Shown piece after piece: positions 10,792-21,575 of a stretch of DNA of 64,000 nt; position 1 is the stretch's first letter, and every line of letters starts with the position of its first letter. The position numbers and the translations under genes are program-made. Under the pieces are notes generated by a model. The model had not been told where the DNA came from, made no database searches, and saw only the letters and a program-made list of their open reading frames with translations. This DNA comes from Arthrinium phaeospermum. Its lineage: Eukaryota; Ascomycota; Sordariomycetes; Amphisphaeriales; Apiosporaceae. Location: NCBI GenBank assembly GCA_006503535.1, contig QYRS01000003.1, positions 992,001 through 1,056,000 on the forward strand, read 5' to 3'.

Positions 10792-11466
10792 TTACATACT
10801 ATGCGGAGAGCCCAGATCAGCAGGGTCGCTGAAGCCGGAAAAGGGCGATTTTGTCCAATCATTCGACACGCTTGGTGGGCAGAGCATTGCAGAGCGTTGA
10901 GAACGACGCACCGATCGTACCAAATCCTCCCTAGTCCATAGACTCCGTTGCGCTGGCAGAGTGTCTGTCTCCAAGTCATCAAGAGCATTTTCCAAGTCAT
11001 CAAGGGGATCTCGTGCCTCCAGGTCTTCGTCCTCTGGCTTCTTCTTAGTAGATGGCTCGCACGTGCTGTACTTCATGTAAACAAAACCGTCCAAGTCCTG
11101 GCCTTTCAGGTCCTTGGCGAGGACCCGGGCCTTGTCGGCCTCCAGTGCAAGCTTCTGCCGCGGCGTAAGCGGCCACGACGTAGCCACCTCGACGATGACG
11201 GCCGTGCCGGGGGAGTCCACGGTGAGCTGCACGGTGGTCCGCATGTCGGTGTCCCGGACCGTGAAGCCGTCGGTGCCGTCGAAGTCGATCTTGTCGGCGA
11301 ATATGAAGCCACCTGAACGGGCCTTGTAGGCGGAGTCCATCAAGTGGGAAACCACCGCAGACCACAGGGCGCCGCCTTCTGACCAGCGGGCCCAAATCTG
11401 CTCGAGCTGGTCTCGGGACGGCAGACGGTTCGTCTTGGGGCGGGCCTGGGTCAAGTAGGCAGCCAT
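10792..11466 (-). CDS. Unrecognised family 'SWxL', member A
   Basis: The product is 224 residues. I preferred the ATG at 11466 (MAAYLTQARPK) because the open sequence upstream does not resemble the relatives at 17.2, 18.1 and 19.3 kb. Residues about 18-140 hold a domain shared with those genes: an N-terminal helix (LEQIWARWSEGG), a variable acidic/basic linker, FTVRDTDMRTTVQL, then a hydrophobic strand ending in VATSWPLTPRQKLALE, and a last strand ending in YSTCEPS. After the domain comes an acidic tail (EDEDLEARDPLDDLENALDD). There is no signal peptide or membrane segment. I recognise no known family. An intron in the C-terminal tail cannot be excluded. Confidence 0.55.
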   Translation of the reverse strand: MAAYLTQARPKTNRLPSRDQLEQIWARWSEGGALWSAVVSHLMDSAYKARSGGFIFADKIDFDGTDGFTVRDTDMRTTVQLTVDSPGTAVIVEVATSWPLTPRQKLALEADKARVLAKDLKGQDLDGFVYMKYSTCEPSTKKKPEDEDLEARDPLDDLENALDDLETDTLPAQRSLWTREDLVRSVRRSQRSAMLCPPSVSNDWTKSPFSGFSDPADLGSPHSM

Positions 11467-13230
11467 CTTGAGGATTTCGGTAGAGGAGGTCGTCGGTAAT
11501 CGATGGTGTGGGAGATGGATTGCGTATGAAGATGGGTGGTGTTCACATAGTCTGGTTGCATCATGGAACCCAGGGGCAGAGATGAAGGCTTTATCACTTA
11601 TATACAATACTATTCTGGAAAGTGGCTCTAACAAAGGCGCTGTGTTAATGTGCTTAGCTGTTGGCTCTAAGATTGAGGCAAAGAGAAACTTGAGGTTTGT
11701 TAAGTAATCAAAACCCATTTGACTCTTTGTTGCATTGTTACCATCAGTTCCTGTGTCTTTCGTGCTAGTTCCAGTCGACATATGCTGCAACCCGAAGACG
11801 ATGTAACATGCCCCGAGTGCATAGGATTGACTACACTCAACATAAGTCCATGGCATCTTTACTTCATGTGGAGAATGCACTGCGAAATCAATAGCAGGTT
11901 TTGGAATAGAGTCAAAACTGTTTTATACTGGGAGATTCCATATCAAGTATGGCTGATCGTGAACGTCGAACTCGATCCGGAAGGTTCGGGACCACTGCAC
12001 CTGCAAAGCCATGGGGGTTAATAAAGGGGGTTGCTTCTACCAAATTCTGGAGTGACTATCATGCACATAGGGCCCCAAAGCAACGGTCCAAGTAATCCAA
12101 ATATGATAGCCAAACCATATATCACTCCAGCTGTGCCAAGTGCCCGTTATCATACGAGCAGTTGCTTGTCCGGATAGAAAAGAAGCCCATGATTTAGTTT
12201 GATTGCTGGCTGTAATGACGATGAACACGTGTGGAAATAACGTAGGCAGACTCTGCTGGGATCGTTGGGGGTCAGCAGAGCTGGATGATTCATGGTTTGA
12301 GAGCCTTGCAGCAGGCTGAACATTTTGTGTTACAATGATGAGGATGATCGGCGTCAAAAGGCGCCTAATCAAGCGCATATCACACACTAAGCCATGGTGT
12401 TATGGTGGTGTGCTTATCAAGCCTCTGTTGCGCCACGACTGTGCCGTCTTTTTCTTACTCGCTCGCAGCCACTGGGATAAAGCGAAACGAGGCTGGCTGT
12501 AGAATGAGATTCGCGATCAATGTGCCTACATAGGAGGTGCAAAGTCAAACATCCAAAAGATGATCAGCATTGGCTCTCCATAGGATCGGTCTTTTGGAAG
12601 ATGGGTAATTGAATTTTGCAGGATGCGACACCCTCAGGCACGCCCCCACGATCGGATTGATAGGACCGGCATTCTGTCGGGCTTTATTCAACTTTCGTAT
12701 AATCCTTTCGGCCCTGCGTAGACACTATGATCCCTGCTTCGCACTTGTATATGCATGTCAGATGAGCTTCACAGCTCCCGCCCCCAGTCAAGCATGCCGC
12801 CCATCCGTGATTGCATGTAGATACGACAGTTACACACACTCATGATTCTCAGCGACAGCCGTGGAGAGTCGCACAAGGAATAAAAATAAACCTACATATA
12901 TTATATGTCAGGGGTTTAGGCACACAGCCTTATCAACGGTGGTGCCTAGGGCCAAGCACCTGCGCAGAAGCTACAGTCTCCCCATCTTCCTGCCTCCTGG
13001 ACTTGCCAAGGGACAGTTGTCTTTTATCCCTCCCCCTTTACCACATGGCTTTTGCTTGTAGTTTGCACGTTTTCAATATTTCTGATCCCTCACTTCGCTT
13101 TATATGGTAATAAACTGATGTATCAAATTGCCCTGCTCGCACTGTTTATTGCTTCCACCCAGCTCAAGGCTCGACTTACTCTGCCCCTGGACGTTTCTAG
13201 TTGCGGGAACCGGCCGTCTATACAGCCAAG
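11467..13230. other. Intergenic region with short coding-like fragments
   Basis: No complete gene is supported. A minus-strand frame at 12037-12387 begins with a signal-peptide-like hydrophobic stretch (RLLTPIILIIVTQ) but lacks any recognisable domain. A roughly 40-base segment near 11950-12000 resembles one at about 14690-14740, suggesting a small duplicated remnant. Confidence 0.4.
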
Positions 13231-14397
13231 ATGACGACCAATATGGCGGCCTCCGACCTAAACTCACTAGGTGCATCGCCGAATTTCCAAGGGTTCTACA
13301 TAGCAGGTTCGAGTAGGTCAAATGTCTAGTTAACTCTTTCTCCTATTCTTAATTCTGTGCCTGCTTCGTTCTGTTGCCGAAGATGCTAGTCCTGATACTG
13401 ATGACTTGCCTGTACCATAGCTGAAGCAATCATGCTGGGTAGCACGCACACCTTCACCGTAACCAGCATAACCCAGACGGCATGGGGCTCTACCTATCTT
13501 CAAAGATTGGGTGGGGAGTACACTAGCGGCGGCACGCTTACTTTCTACACCAACGGTACTGGGCCATTCTTGACTGATATAAATGACCAAACGACGAGCT
13601 GGTAAGTTTCCGCGGAAGCAGTCTGATACATCCCCAAAGTACGCGACAGAAAGTGAGAGCTCACTCGAGGAAACAGCGGCCCTGATTTAAGCGCAGTATC
13701 CATGCAGGTCATCTCCATATCACCGCATGTAACCCCGATCTGGACAGTCTTCCAGTGCGGTCGGAACTGGAAGGCCAACACGGTATACAGAAGGGTGGCG
13801 GTAGGATCAACCACTTGTAAGATGGCACCCAACCCTTCTCTGCACTCGCTTGGGCTAAGATTGGTGTGCCTAGCTACCGGTAGATCGTCAACCGTAACTA
13901 CCTCTGGCACTACTGCCACCACACCAGCGACGCCTCCTAGTGGTACCGCGATTCCCCTCCCCACGAGCACGGAGACTGGGAGCACCGACGTCCCCGCGCC
14001 GGCCCCCGCGTCCTCACAAGCCTGGATCGCCGGCGCCGTGATAGGGCCGGTAGTGGGATGCGCCCTGGTGGGCCTTCTGGTCTGGTGGATCACCCGGCAC
14101 CGAATGAAGAGAGCGGCGGCGGCGGCGGCGGCGACGGCGGCAGGATCGGCAGGTTGGACCGGTGCTCCTTACAATCAACACCAGCACCAGCAGCCCCTGG
14201 CGCCCTGGCCAACGACATCGCCGTCGCCTTCGCATGGGCAAAACACGCAGTATTATCAGGGTTGGGAGGCCCAGAACAAGACGCATTCGATGGCGTCGGG
14301 CGGCACCACTGGTTCTCCGCAAGAGCTTTCGAGTAATCCGGGGAGTAACACGGGACATCATGGCCAAGTCTACGAGATGCAGCAAACTCAACATTGA
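13231..14397 (+). CDS. Single-pass membrane protein with Ser/Thr stalk, paralogue 1
   Basis: Four exons: 13231-13312, 13421-13601, 13677-13816 and 13874-14397, giving 308 residues. Intron phases are 1, 2, 1, with GTAGGT/TAG, GTAAGT/CAG and GTAAGA/TAG ends. The model was fixed by matching the paralogue at 15522. An N-terminal beta-rich ectodomain contains Cys residues at the exon 2/3 junction and in a WTVFQCGRNW segment, then TVYRR. A Ser/Thr/Pro-rich stalk follows. One transmembrane helix (residues about 184-207, AWIAGAVIGPVVGCALVGLL) is followed by basic residues and a Gln/Pro/His-rich tail. This is the layout of fungal cell-surface sensors or adhesins, but no named domain (WSC, CFEM) is present and there is no classical signal peptide, so a signal-anchor topology is likely. 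Function unknown. Confidence 0.75.
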
Positions 14398-15521
14398 ACC
14401 GTGTCAGGGAGGTATCGAGGCGTGTTGGGTCGACGTGGAGAACGGCTTTGATTGGTGGATGAGGGTGTCGGAGTACTGGCCATGGCATGGGGCAGTGTAA
14501 TAGAAACGCCGCAAAAGTCCTGTAATAATAAGATCAGTTTTCATGCCCGATAGAAAGAGTGTACACAGATGTCATGGGATCCCGAGACTGCTATATATCC
14601 AGTCTGAGTGCTCAAAGTTCACCATGTCCTCTTAAGAATAGGCTCGCAATGTAAAGCAATATTTTCGAGAGAGATTTTGATATGCTGGGACATCGCATGC
14701 AATGGTCGCGAACGTCGAGCTGGATCTAGAAGATTCGTTGGTAAGGAAGCCTCCAGTCTCCTGATCATTTCTTCCGATGGATCGAAATTGTTGGCATCAT
14801 GGAGACCAATCATAAGACAGGCTCGAGTAAATTGGTGGTGGTGAGCTACCAAGCCACCTTGACACCGTCGTGGGCGTATCATCCAGCTGCTCTCACTGAT
14901 CAAGTACATCGTTCGTGAGACGAGGCTGTAGGAACAAACGTACCTGACCTCTACGCTTACTACGCAGGGATCATTGTTCTTGGCTCTACACTACATCAGC
15001 AGTTTTTCGGACTTAAGGATGTGATAAGCCACAACACGCCCCAGGGAGCTCCGTGGGGGGACATAACCGAACCGGTCGTGTAGGTACGGTATCTCGCCCG
15101 TGTTCCATTGTCGCGTCATCCTTCCCATGCTGCGCTAGTATCATTGATCCCTGCGTACTGCAGTCACCTAGGCATGCATGCAGATGGACTTCACGAATCT
15201 GGCCGCTGCCACGCGGACCATCCATTATTAGGACATGGATTTATGATAAGTAAGCCTGGGTTGGGTTGATCGCCATCAGCTGTGAGTGGCTTGTGGACGC
15301 CCGCACTTTCCTAGTCCCAGGACTTTTAGCAGAACCATCTCCTTCTTCCCTCTTCACCCTTCTACCTCGCGCAGGTATGCTGGTTTCGATCCCTCCCCCC
15401 TTTGCCTTTGTTCATACCAATGCAAACTGGCATATTGCCTTTTCACTTTCATTCGTCACCTATTGCGCCTAGTCCCGGCTTGTTCTACTCTCTTCCGTGA
15501 GCCCATATCTGTGGAGCCAAG
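14398..15521. other. Intergenic region between the two membrane-protein paralogues
   Basis: No supported gene. The part near 14690-14740 resembles sequence near 11950-12000. Pyrimidine-rich sequence just before 15522 matches the same feature before 13231, consistent with duplicated promoters. Confidence 0.45.
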
Positions 15522-16559
15522 ATGACGACCGATATGGATGCCTCTGAACTCTCTGCGGTAGCCGCATCGCCAGAATTCCAAGGATTCTACGTAACAGGCT
15601 TTAATAGTAGGTGGATGTCTTGCTCTTCATTCATATGGATCTAGACTGACCTGTCGGGAACAAAAGCCCAACCTATCATGCTGGCCTCGGGTCTTACCTA
15701 CACGACGAAATCATACTGGGGAGGTTATTATGGTGCCGATTCCCGTTCCTCCACTTTCTGGTCCGAGGGAAAAGGGACAGTGATCGTGGATGAGTTCGGA
15801 TCCACATTGATCTGGTGAGTGTTTTGCACCATTTTCCAACATGTTGCCAACATTCATGCAGTTGAAATGAAGCTCACCCAAGGACCAGCCCTTCCACAGC
15901 CAGCGCATACTCCATGCAGGTATACGACACCTCACCCATCGGATCCCAAAGCCTTGGATATGGGGCCCACGTGGTGTATGGATGTAATGTCAATTGGCGC
16001 GCCCAAACGGTGTACAGAAGGCTGGATGTGCCCAGCTCAACTACATGTAAGGAAGGCCCCATCGCTGATCTCCCACAAAGACCCGCACTCATGATCCATG
16101 TGCCCATATGCAGCCAGTAGCCCTGGTACTTCCGCCACGTCGGCGACGCCTGCCAGCAGCACTTCGATCCCAGCCCCGACGAGTACCGGAACGTACGGAA
16201 ACACAGATACCGCCACTCCCACCCCCGCGCCTTCGCAGGCATGGATCGCAGGCGCCGTAGTCGGGCCAGTCGTCGGATGCGCACTTGTAGGTCTGTTGGT
16301 CTGGTGGATCATGAGGCAAAGGATGAAGAAAGCCGCGACAATGGCGCCGGCGGCAGGGCCAACAGCGCAAATCGACAGCAGCACGTACGGGCAGTACTAC
16401 CAGCCTGGGTCGCATTGGTCGGCTTCATCGCCGCCACCGCCAAACCAGGGGTGGGAAGCCCAACAGAAGACGATTCCTCCACAAGAGCTCTCCAGTAATA
16501 CCCCGGCGAATTCCGATCATGCCGGGGGATTCTATGGAGTGCCTCACGGGGGGAGATGA
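15522..16559 (+). CDS. Single-pass membrane protein with Ser/Thr stalk, paralogue 2
   Basis: Four exons: 15522-15606, 15667-15814, 15889-16046 and 16114-16559, giving 278 residues. All three introns sit at the same positions and phases (1, 2, 1) as in the paralogue 1.1 kb upstream. The N-termini align (MTTDMDASEL against MTTNMAASDL; both continue SP, FQGFY). The ectodomain keeps YGCNVNWRAQTVYRR and a following STT. A Ser/Thr/Pro stalk leads into a near-identical transmembrane helix (residues about 173-196) and a WWIMRQRMKK stop-transfer. The tail keeps GWEAQ and PQELSSN motifs shared with paralogue 1. The ectodomains have diverged much more than the helix and the tail motifs. Function unknown. 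Confidence 0.78.
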
Positions 16560-17154
16560 TGGAAGGAATCGAAACGGGGCGATTCAGGTCGGCTGACTGT
16601 AGGCGGGCTTCATGTATTCAACTTTCCGTTTTTTCTTTCGTCGGATTGGATGTTCTGGGTCCATAATCTGGTGCTTTTGGGGTCCCAGACAACATCCGGT
16701 GGTAATAATGATTGTTTCTGATAGGGATTTGTTGCACATTTATTATACCTTGTTACACGTACTGATTTTTTTTATGTACACAGTTGCCCTGGTGTCAACG
16801 CTATTCCCTTGCCAGACGCGACCAGCAGAGGTGAGCCATGAAGTTGTGTTGAGCTGAAGTGGAGGAACTTATGAATAATCGTTCAGGGCATCAAGTATAT
16901 CTGTCAGGGGTAAAGTACAGCGATGCTGCAGGAGTTCCATATTACGATTTATATCCGAGGCAGGTAGCTGCACAGACAAAAAGGGCAACAACGACGAGCT
17001 GCAATGTTCATGTGTCACAAGAATTCTGTATATTTCATATTTACCTCCAGTACTTACCTCTGTATACAAATCCCTCCTTGGCCGTAATGAGACTTCTGCA
17101 TCACCAATCTCGTGGTCAGAGTCCCCCGGCATATTGTTGATCAACTATCCCCAT
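16560..17154. other. Intergenic region between convergent genes
   Basis: AT-rich 3' space of the membrane-protein gene and the family member ending at 17155. Nothing else is supported. Confidence 0.45.
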
Positions 17155-17547
17155 CTAACGGCGGGGAGGACTGCACAAGCAGTAAGAGATCTTGACACGC
17201 GGTACCATATCGGCCCTCAGCTGCTTGGCGATCTCTCTCTCCAGTACGGCCTTGGCGGCGCTGGCGAGCTCCCAAGAGGTGCCGACGACGATCGTGAAGT
17301 ACGTGTCGGTGGCGACCAGGTCCCGGAGCGCCCAGGTGACCCGGTACTTTGTGCCCGTGATCGCGAACTCGTCCGCGTCTATGACTTGCCTTTCGAAGAG
17401 CTCGTCTTCTTGCGGGCCACCGTCCTTGGTGATCGCTACCATGAGCCACGTGGCTATGGTTTCTCGAGTGCTGTAATCCTCGCGTTCCCAGAGCTCGAGG
17501 AACTCCGCCTTTTGGGCGGCATTTAGGATGGAGAGGTCGGAAGTCAT
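17155..17547 (-). CDS. Unrecognised family 'SWxL', member B
   Basis: The product is 130 residues, the most minimal family member: essentially one domain. I chose the ATG at 17547 (MTSDLSILNAAQ) because the domain begins there in the relatives, although the frame is open further upstream. Order: AQKAEFLELWERE helix, an acidic linker, FAITGTKYRVTWAL, the hydrophobic strand FTIVVGTSWELASAAKAVLE, then VKISYCLCSPP at the end. The conserved Trp after Ser, the charged helix after it, and the terminal Cys-x-x/Pro are common to all copies. No known fold is recognised. Confidence 0.6.
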   Translation of the reverse strand: MTSDLSILNAAQKAEFLELWEREDYSTRETIATWLMVAITKDGGPQEDELFERQVIDADEFAITGTKYRVTWALRDLVATDTYFTIVVGTSWELASAAKAVLEREIAKQLRADMVPRVKISYCLCSPPRR

Positions 17548-18078
17548 GGTGTAATGATCTGAGTCTTTCTCGTAGAGTAGGTAGTGCTGAACTGGGTTCG
17601 TGTTTGAGAATGGAGATGGCTGTGATAGGCTTGTTAAGATTGGTGTATCATCTTCGATGAGGTTTGGTTTTGATTGCAAGTGTAGGAGGCATAGTTCTGG
17701 CCTTATATAGAGACTTTCCGGGGCTTGAGAGCGAGAAGACTGTTGCGTAGCTTCGTTTTTGTTTCGAAAAGTCTTGAGAACAAAGGCTTACAGGGACATT
17801 GTGGCCGAGATAGCATCTTTCTAGGATAGTACGATCTCTTCAAATCTTAATATCATGTTGAATCGTGACCGCTGATATTACTTACCTACAACGAATTGTA
17901 TGGTCTGATGTTTTCCTCGCTATGCTTATCGTGTCTGATAGATGAGCAACTTACAGGGAAGCCATAGTAGTCAAGGGGGAAAACGCGTAAGTAGACAGAC
18001 CTGGAGGTTACCCATATCTTCTTCCAGAAATGGCCATGGCGGGACTACCAGGATCCACTGGGACCTCTCACGACCTAC

Positions 18079-18549
18079 CTACATGGACTTTGCGCGCAGC
18101 AATTTCAACCTCTGTTCCATGAGTGGCTCACACCTCTCATAGGTGATGATGATGGGCGCCTCCAACTCTTTCTCGCAGCGCAGCACCGCGGCCCGGCACT
18201 CCAGCCGACGAATCTGCTCCTCGGTCAGCTCCCAAGACGTGGCGATGACGACGACGATCGCCCTGGAGGCGGGGAGCAGCTCCTGGATGTCAAGCGTGGC
18301 CCGGACCTCGGTGTCCCGGACGAAGAACCCGTAGTCGTTGATCACGAGCCTTTTCCGATAATACGTGGCTTCGGGGCTCGCCTCCTTGCCCTTGATGGGC
18401 TTGCGCAAGTCGACCGGGGCGCTTTTGGTGAGGCGCAGCATCATATCGACCCAGATGTCGTCCTGGCATGCTCGGATCCAGTCTTGTTGGGCCGGGGTCA
18501 TGGTAGGACGTTCGGCGACCTCAAAAAGATGACTTTCGGATTCGCTCAT
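18079..18549 (-). CDS. Unrecognised family 'SWxL', member C
   Basis: The product is 156 residues from the ATG at 18549 (MSESESHLF). The upstream in-frame sequence is hydrophobic and unlike the relatives, so I read it as untranslated leader. The domain order is PAQQDWIRACQDDIW, a Lys-rich linker, FFVRDTEVRATLDI, AIVVVIATSWELTEEQIRRLE, then IIITYERCEPL, ending with a basic tail (RLKLLRAKSM). FVRDT and the R-A/T-T-x-x-x-L step are shared with member A. It lies head to tail between members B and D on the same strand, consistent with tandem duplication. Confidence 0.6.
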   Translation of the reverse strand: MSESESHLFEVAERPTMTPAQQDWIRACQDDIWVDMMLRLTKSAPVDLRKPIKGKEASPEATYYRKRLVINDYGFFVRDTEVRATLDIQELLPASRAIVVVIATSWELTEEQIRRLECRAAVLRCEKELEAPIIITYERCEPLMEQRLKLLRAKSM

Positions 18550-19290
18550 AATGGAGACTAATATACTGCGGAAGTGTGGGAGATGGTTGGTAGTTGTTGT
18601 TGTTGGGAGTGAGATAGGATGCGTTATGACTTGAAAGCAAGGGCAGGAAACAAGAAGGCGGAGAAGCGATATAGTGGTCTGTTTACATTGTGAGCATATG
18701 AATAGGGAAAGGAATGGGTTTCTTATAATTATTATAGCGTACGACAAGTGGGAATTGAAAGACAACAAAGCCATTCTACCAAACCTTTCGAGTAACTTTC
18801 TACCTCTTTGCATAATGTCATTGTCCATTGTACGTGGCGGCATCTTTGGTTATTGGGAGTCTTTCACATCCGCTGTGTGGTTGAATTGGCAGTAGGACAA
18901 AGATAAAAAAAGACCAGGCCTGTGTAAATGTTGAAAAGGGGTACCTGGTGTGGTCCTAGCCAATGGGGCGGGTGAACTGATTAGACTACTTCCATGCCCC
19001 CTACGCCTCTAAATGTATCCAGTTGGTGATTAATAGCATCTCAAAAGTTACACTGTACTGAGTTTCTGTCGATCACAGTTAGTTGCCTACCCTGGTCTGT
19101 CTTGCTATCCCTTGGGCTGTACAACTTGGTTTCTTATCGGGATCACGTACTACTCAACCGAGTAAAGCAATAGGTTTTTGGGGGTTTTGAAGTTTCTGCA
19201 TTTACTTCACTCATCTCATAACGTATTTACTTGCTCCTCCCTCTATTTACTACCAACACTTTCTGACTCATCGTGGGTGAATCTCAAGCC

Positions 19291-20133
19291 CTAGATAATC
19301 TCAACCTCGCGAGGTGAGTCGCACTTGATAAAGGTGACCTTGATGAGAGACTCTGAGACATATGTGTTGGAAAGCGCCGTAGAAATCGATCCCTTTAGCC
19401 AAGCTTTCTCTTCCTCGTCCATCTCCCAAGAGTGGGTGATGGCAACAGTAGCACGGGCGTCGTCGGGGCCAATCGCTGAGAGCTCCCACCGAGCCTGGTA
19501 GTTAGCTCCGCGGGATCTGAACTCGCGCGTGGCGAAGTTCAGGTCCTGATCCTCCCATTCATGGATTTCATCGGCGCCATGGGAAGCACTCCAGCGGGCG
19601 AGTGCAAGTGCCCTGAGGTAAATATGCACCTGCTCTTTCATACTTCCACTGTCCCAGACAGTTTGGATATGCTCCTGCTGGGCTGTAGTGAGAGGTCGGT
19701 CGCACGAGCTCCATGTGAAATTGATAAGAGACGCTGGGACATCTTGGGTCACAATTCCCCCAAGAATCCTGTTTTGCAGTTCCTCCTTGTTATCCGGACG
19801 CATCTGCCAGGAGAGAGCGAAGGCAATAGTCGCATGGGTATCGTCGGAGCTGATCTCCTGGAGCTCCCACGTGCCGTGATAGTTGGCATCGCGGGTTGTG
19901 AGCTTGCCTCTACTAGCTTCACCATCTAGAACAGGGTTGGACGAACCGGCTTCAATAGAGACTTCATCATCAGAGTCTTCACCATTGTAGACTTCATCGT
20001 GGCGATTGTGGTATTCCCAATGGTCCACTGCATTTCCGAGGATCATGTCTAGCACAAGCCTGGACATGTTGTCCCAGGCAGCTTTGATATGATCCCGCTG
20101 GGCGGTGGTGAGAGTGAGAGTGTTGGAGCTCAT
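19291..20133 (-). CDS. Unrecognised family 'SWxL', member D, with two domains in tandem
   Basis: The product is 280 residues from the ATG at 20133 (MSSNTLTLTTAQRD). It contains the family domain twice: copy 1 at about residues 8-145 and copy 2 at about 146-280. Each copy starts with TTAQ and a His-Ile helix (RDHIKAAWD; QEHIQTVWD). Each carries ANYHGTWEL or ANYQARWEL, then a hydrophobic strand with FALSWQM or ITHSWEM, and ends in SSCDRP or IKCDSP. Copy 1 has a longer acidic insert (NGEDSDDEVS). The repeat shows that the unit is a self-contained domain of about 115-135 residues. A TG microsatellite lies in the 5' leader. Confidence 0.65.
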   Translation of the reverse strand: MSSNTLTLTTAQRDHIKAAWDNMSRLVLDMILGNAVDHWEYHNRHDEVYNGEDSDDEVSIEAGSSNPVLDGEASRGKLTTRDANYHGTWELQEISSDDTHATIAFALSWQMRPDNKEELQNRILGGIVTQDVPASLINFTWSSCDRPLTTAQQEHIQTVWDSGSMKEQVHIYLRALALARWSASHGADEIHEWEDQDLNFATREFRSRGANYQARWELSAIGPDDARATVAITHSWEMDEEEKAWLKGSISTALSNTYVSESLIKVTFIKCDSPREVEII

Positions 20134-21575
20134 GATGTCGGATTCGGGTTGAAGAAGTAATGTTGTGTGTGTGTGTATGTGTGTGTGTACTGCAGTTGGA
20201 TGCGATGGTTCTGATGAGAATAGACACAATTAGCGAAGGGCGAGCCGAACTATATAGCCATGATAGGCTATGCACAACAATAGGGTTGAGGACTCGACTA
20301 AGCATTTGTTTCCCAGGCTGGGAGACAAAGAGAAGTGGCCCTTCGTTGCTTGACGGGCAATTTAATCATTTTTGACAGTGCATCATCAATGAGATTGTTA
20401 GAGGCACATAGAAATATCCCTGTTTTTATATGAAAACCGCAACAACCAACTTCGTTGTCTGACCTACTTCCTCGACAAGGGAACTGGGCATACACATGTC
20501 GCAGGGGTAACCTTGTCGTAAACCAATCTTCGCTCTGCCAATATGACGATCATCGGTATACTGTGTCAATTTACTAATCATTTCCAGCTTCTTGTACTAC
20601 AAATTGAAACAATGGCGAGGATCCGAAAGGGGGCCGAGGGAGCGACATAAGAGAACAAACTACACGTTGATGGCTCCTTTGGCGATAAGCCTACTGTGGA
20701 ATCATGAATTTTTAGTTCATTGAGATGGCGAGGAGCGAAAGGAAGCAAAATAGACATGTCCGTCCTAACGTAGCAGAGGCAGCTGTGTCTTGTTACCTTT
20801 AAGGTATGTCACCACACTCCGCATTGCTGATGTAATGGCTTTGGGCCCCCGTCCGATAAGCTGGTGACATCCTAGACATCCCAAGGTCTGGCAAATAAAC
20901 CCAGGTCCAATTAGAGCTCTCGCCCGATCAATCGTGGAAGGCTTTGACGGATGCTTCTGGGTCTAAAAGATGTTGAGCAATCATTGAGGCTAATGACCAC
21001 TCAGCAGCTAAGTTACATTTCTCCCCATCTTACTTGCTCTGTCTGTTCTCTTATCAATCATTCGCCATGCCGGTCGAGCCCAGCTCTGCAGATCTCTGCA
21101 GCTAGGACTCGCCGACAATGTAGCGGAAACAATGTTTAATTTTGGCTCATACAATTTCATCGACACCCCCTTCTTGACTGACGGCGCCGCGTCAAAATCA
21201 ACGGGCGACTGGCGAAGCTTTCCATTTCGCAGTGTCGTCGGGCAATGGCCGAGTCCGGTTTGCGTACGAGCAAGACGGGAAGCTGGCACGGAATGTGTTC
21301 CAAGGGAATAATTGGAGACCAGCTTCTATCCGTGGCTAGACTTGTGTACGGGTAGATAAGCAGGCAGTCAAGTATCACCCAATGTTGGAATCTGGTATTT
21401 GTTGGTTGTTTTTTTCATTCATTGGTATCTATCTCTGTGAACGTACCCCAGAGCAAGAGTGATCCCCTCGGGTTCGGTACGGGGAAACGTTCGTATCGAA
21501 CTGACGGATGTTGACCTAATCATACATGTATAATACTCCGTTCGAAGTCTCGGATATGCACAATAGAGCAATACC
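20134..21575. other. Intergenic region with TG microsatellite
   Basis: A (TG)n run lies at about 20162-20189, just upstream of member D. Beyond it no supported gene is seen to 21575, which is the 3' end of the LIN1-like gene. Confidence 0.5.
20162..20189. repeat. TG dinucleotide microsatellite
   Basis: An alternating TG tract interrupted by one TATG lies 5' of the gene that starts at 20133. Confidence 0.8.

Noticed and set aside
12037..12387. Small secreted-protein candidate on the minus strand
   Set aside because: It has a signal-like hydrophobic start but no cysteine pattern, no paralogue and no supporting context, so it is not listed as a gene.
13817..13873. Reading straight through the third intron of membrane-protein paralogue 1 (the frame stays open)
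   Set aside because: The intron is 57 bases with good GTAAGA/TAG ends and a CTAAG branch site, and the paralogue has a stop-containing intron at exactly the same place and phase.
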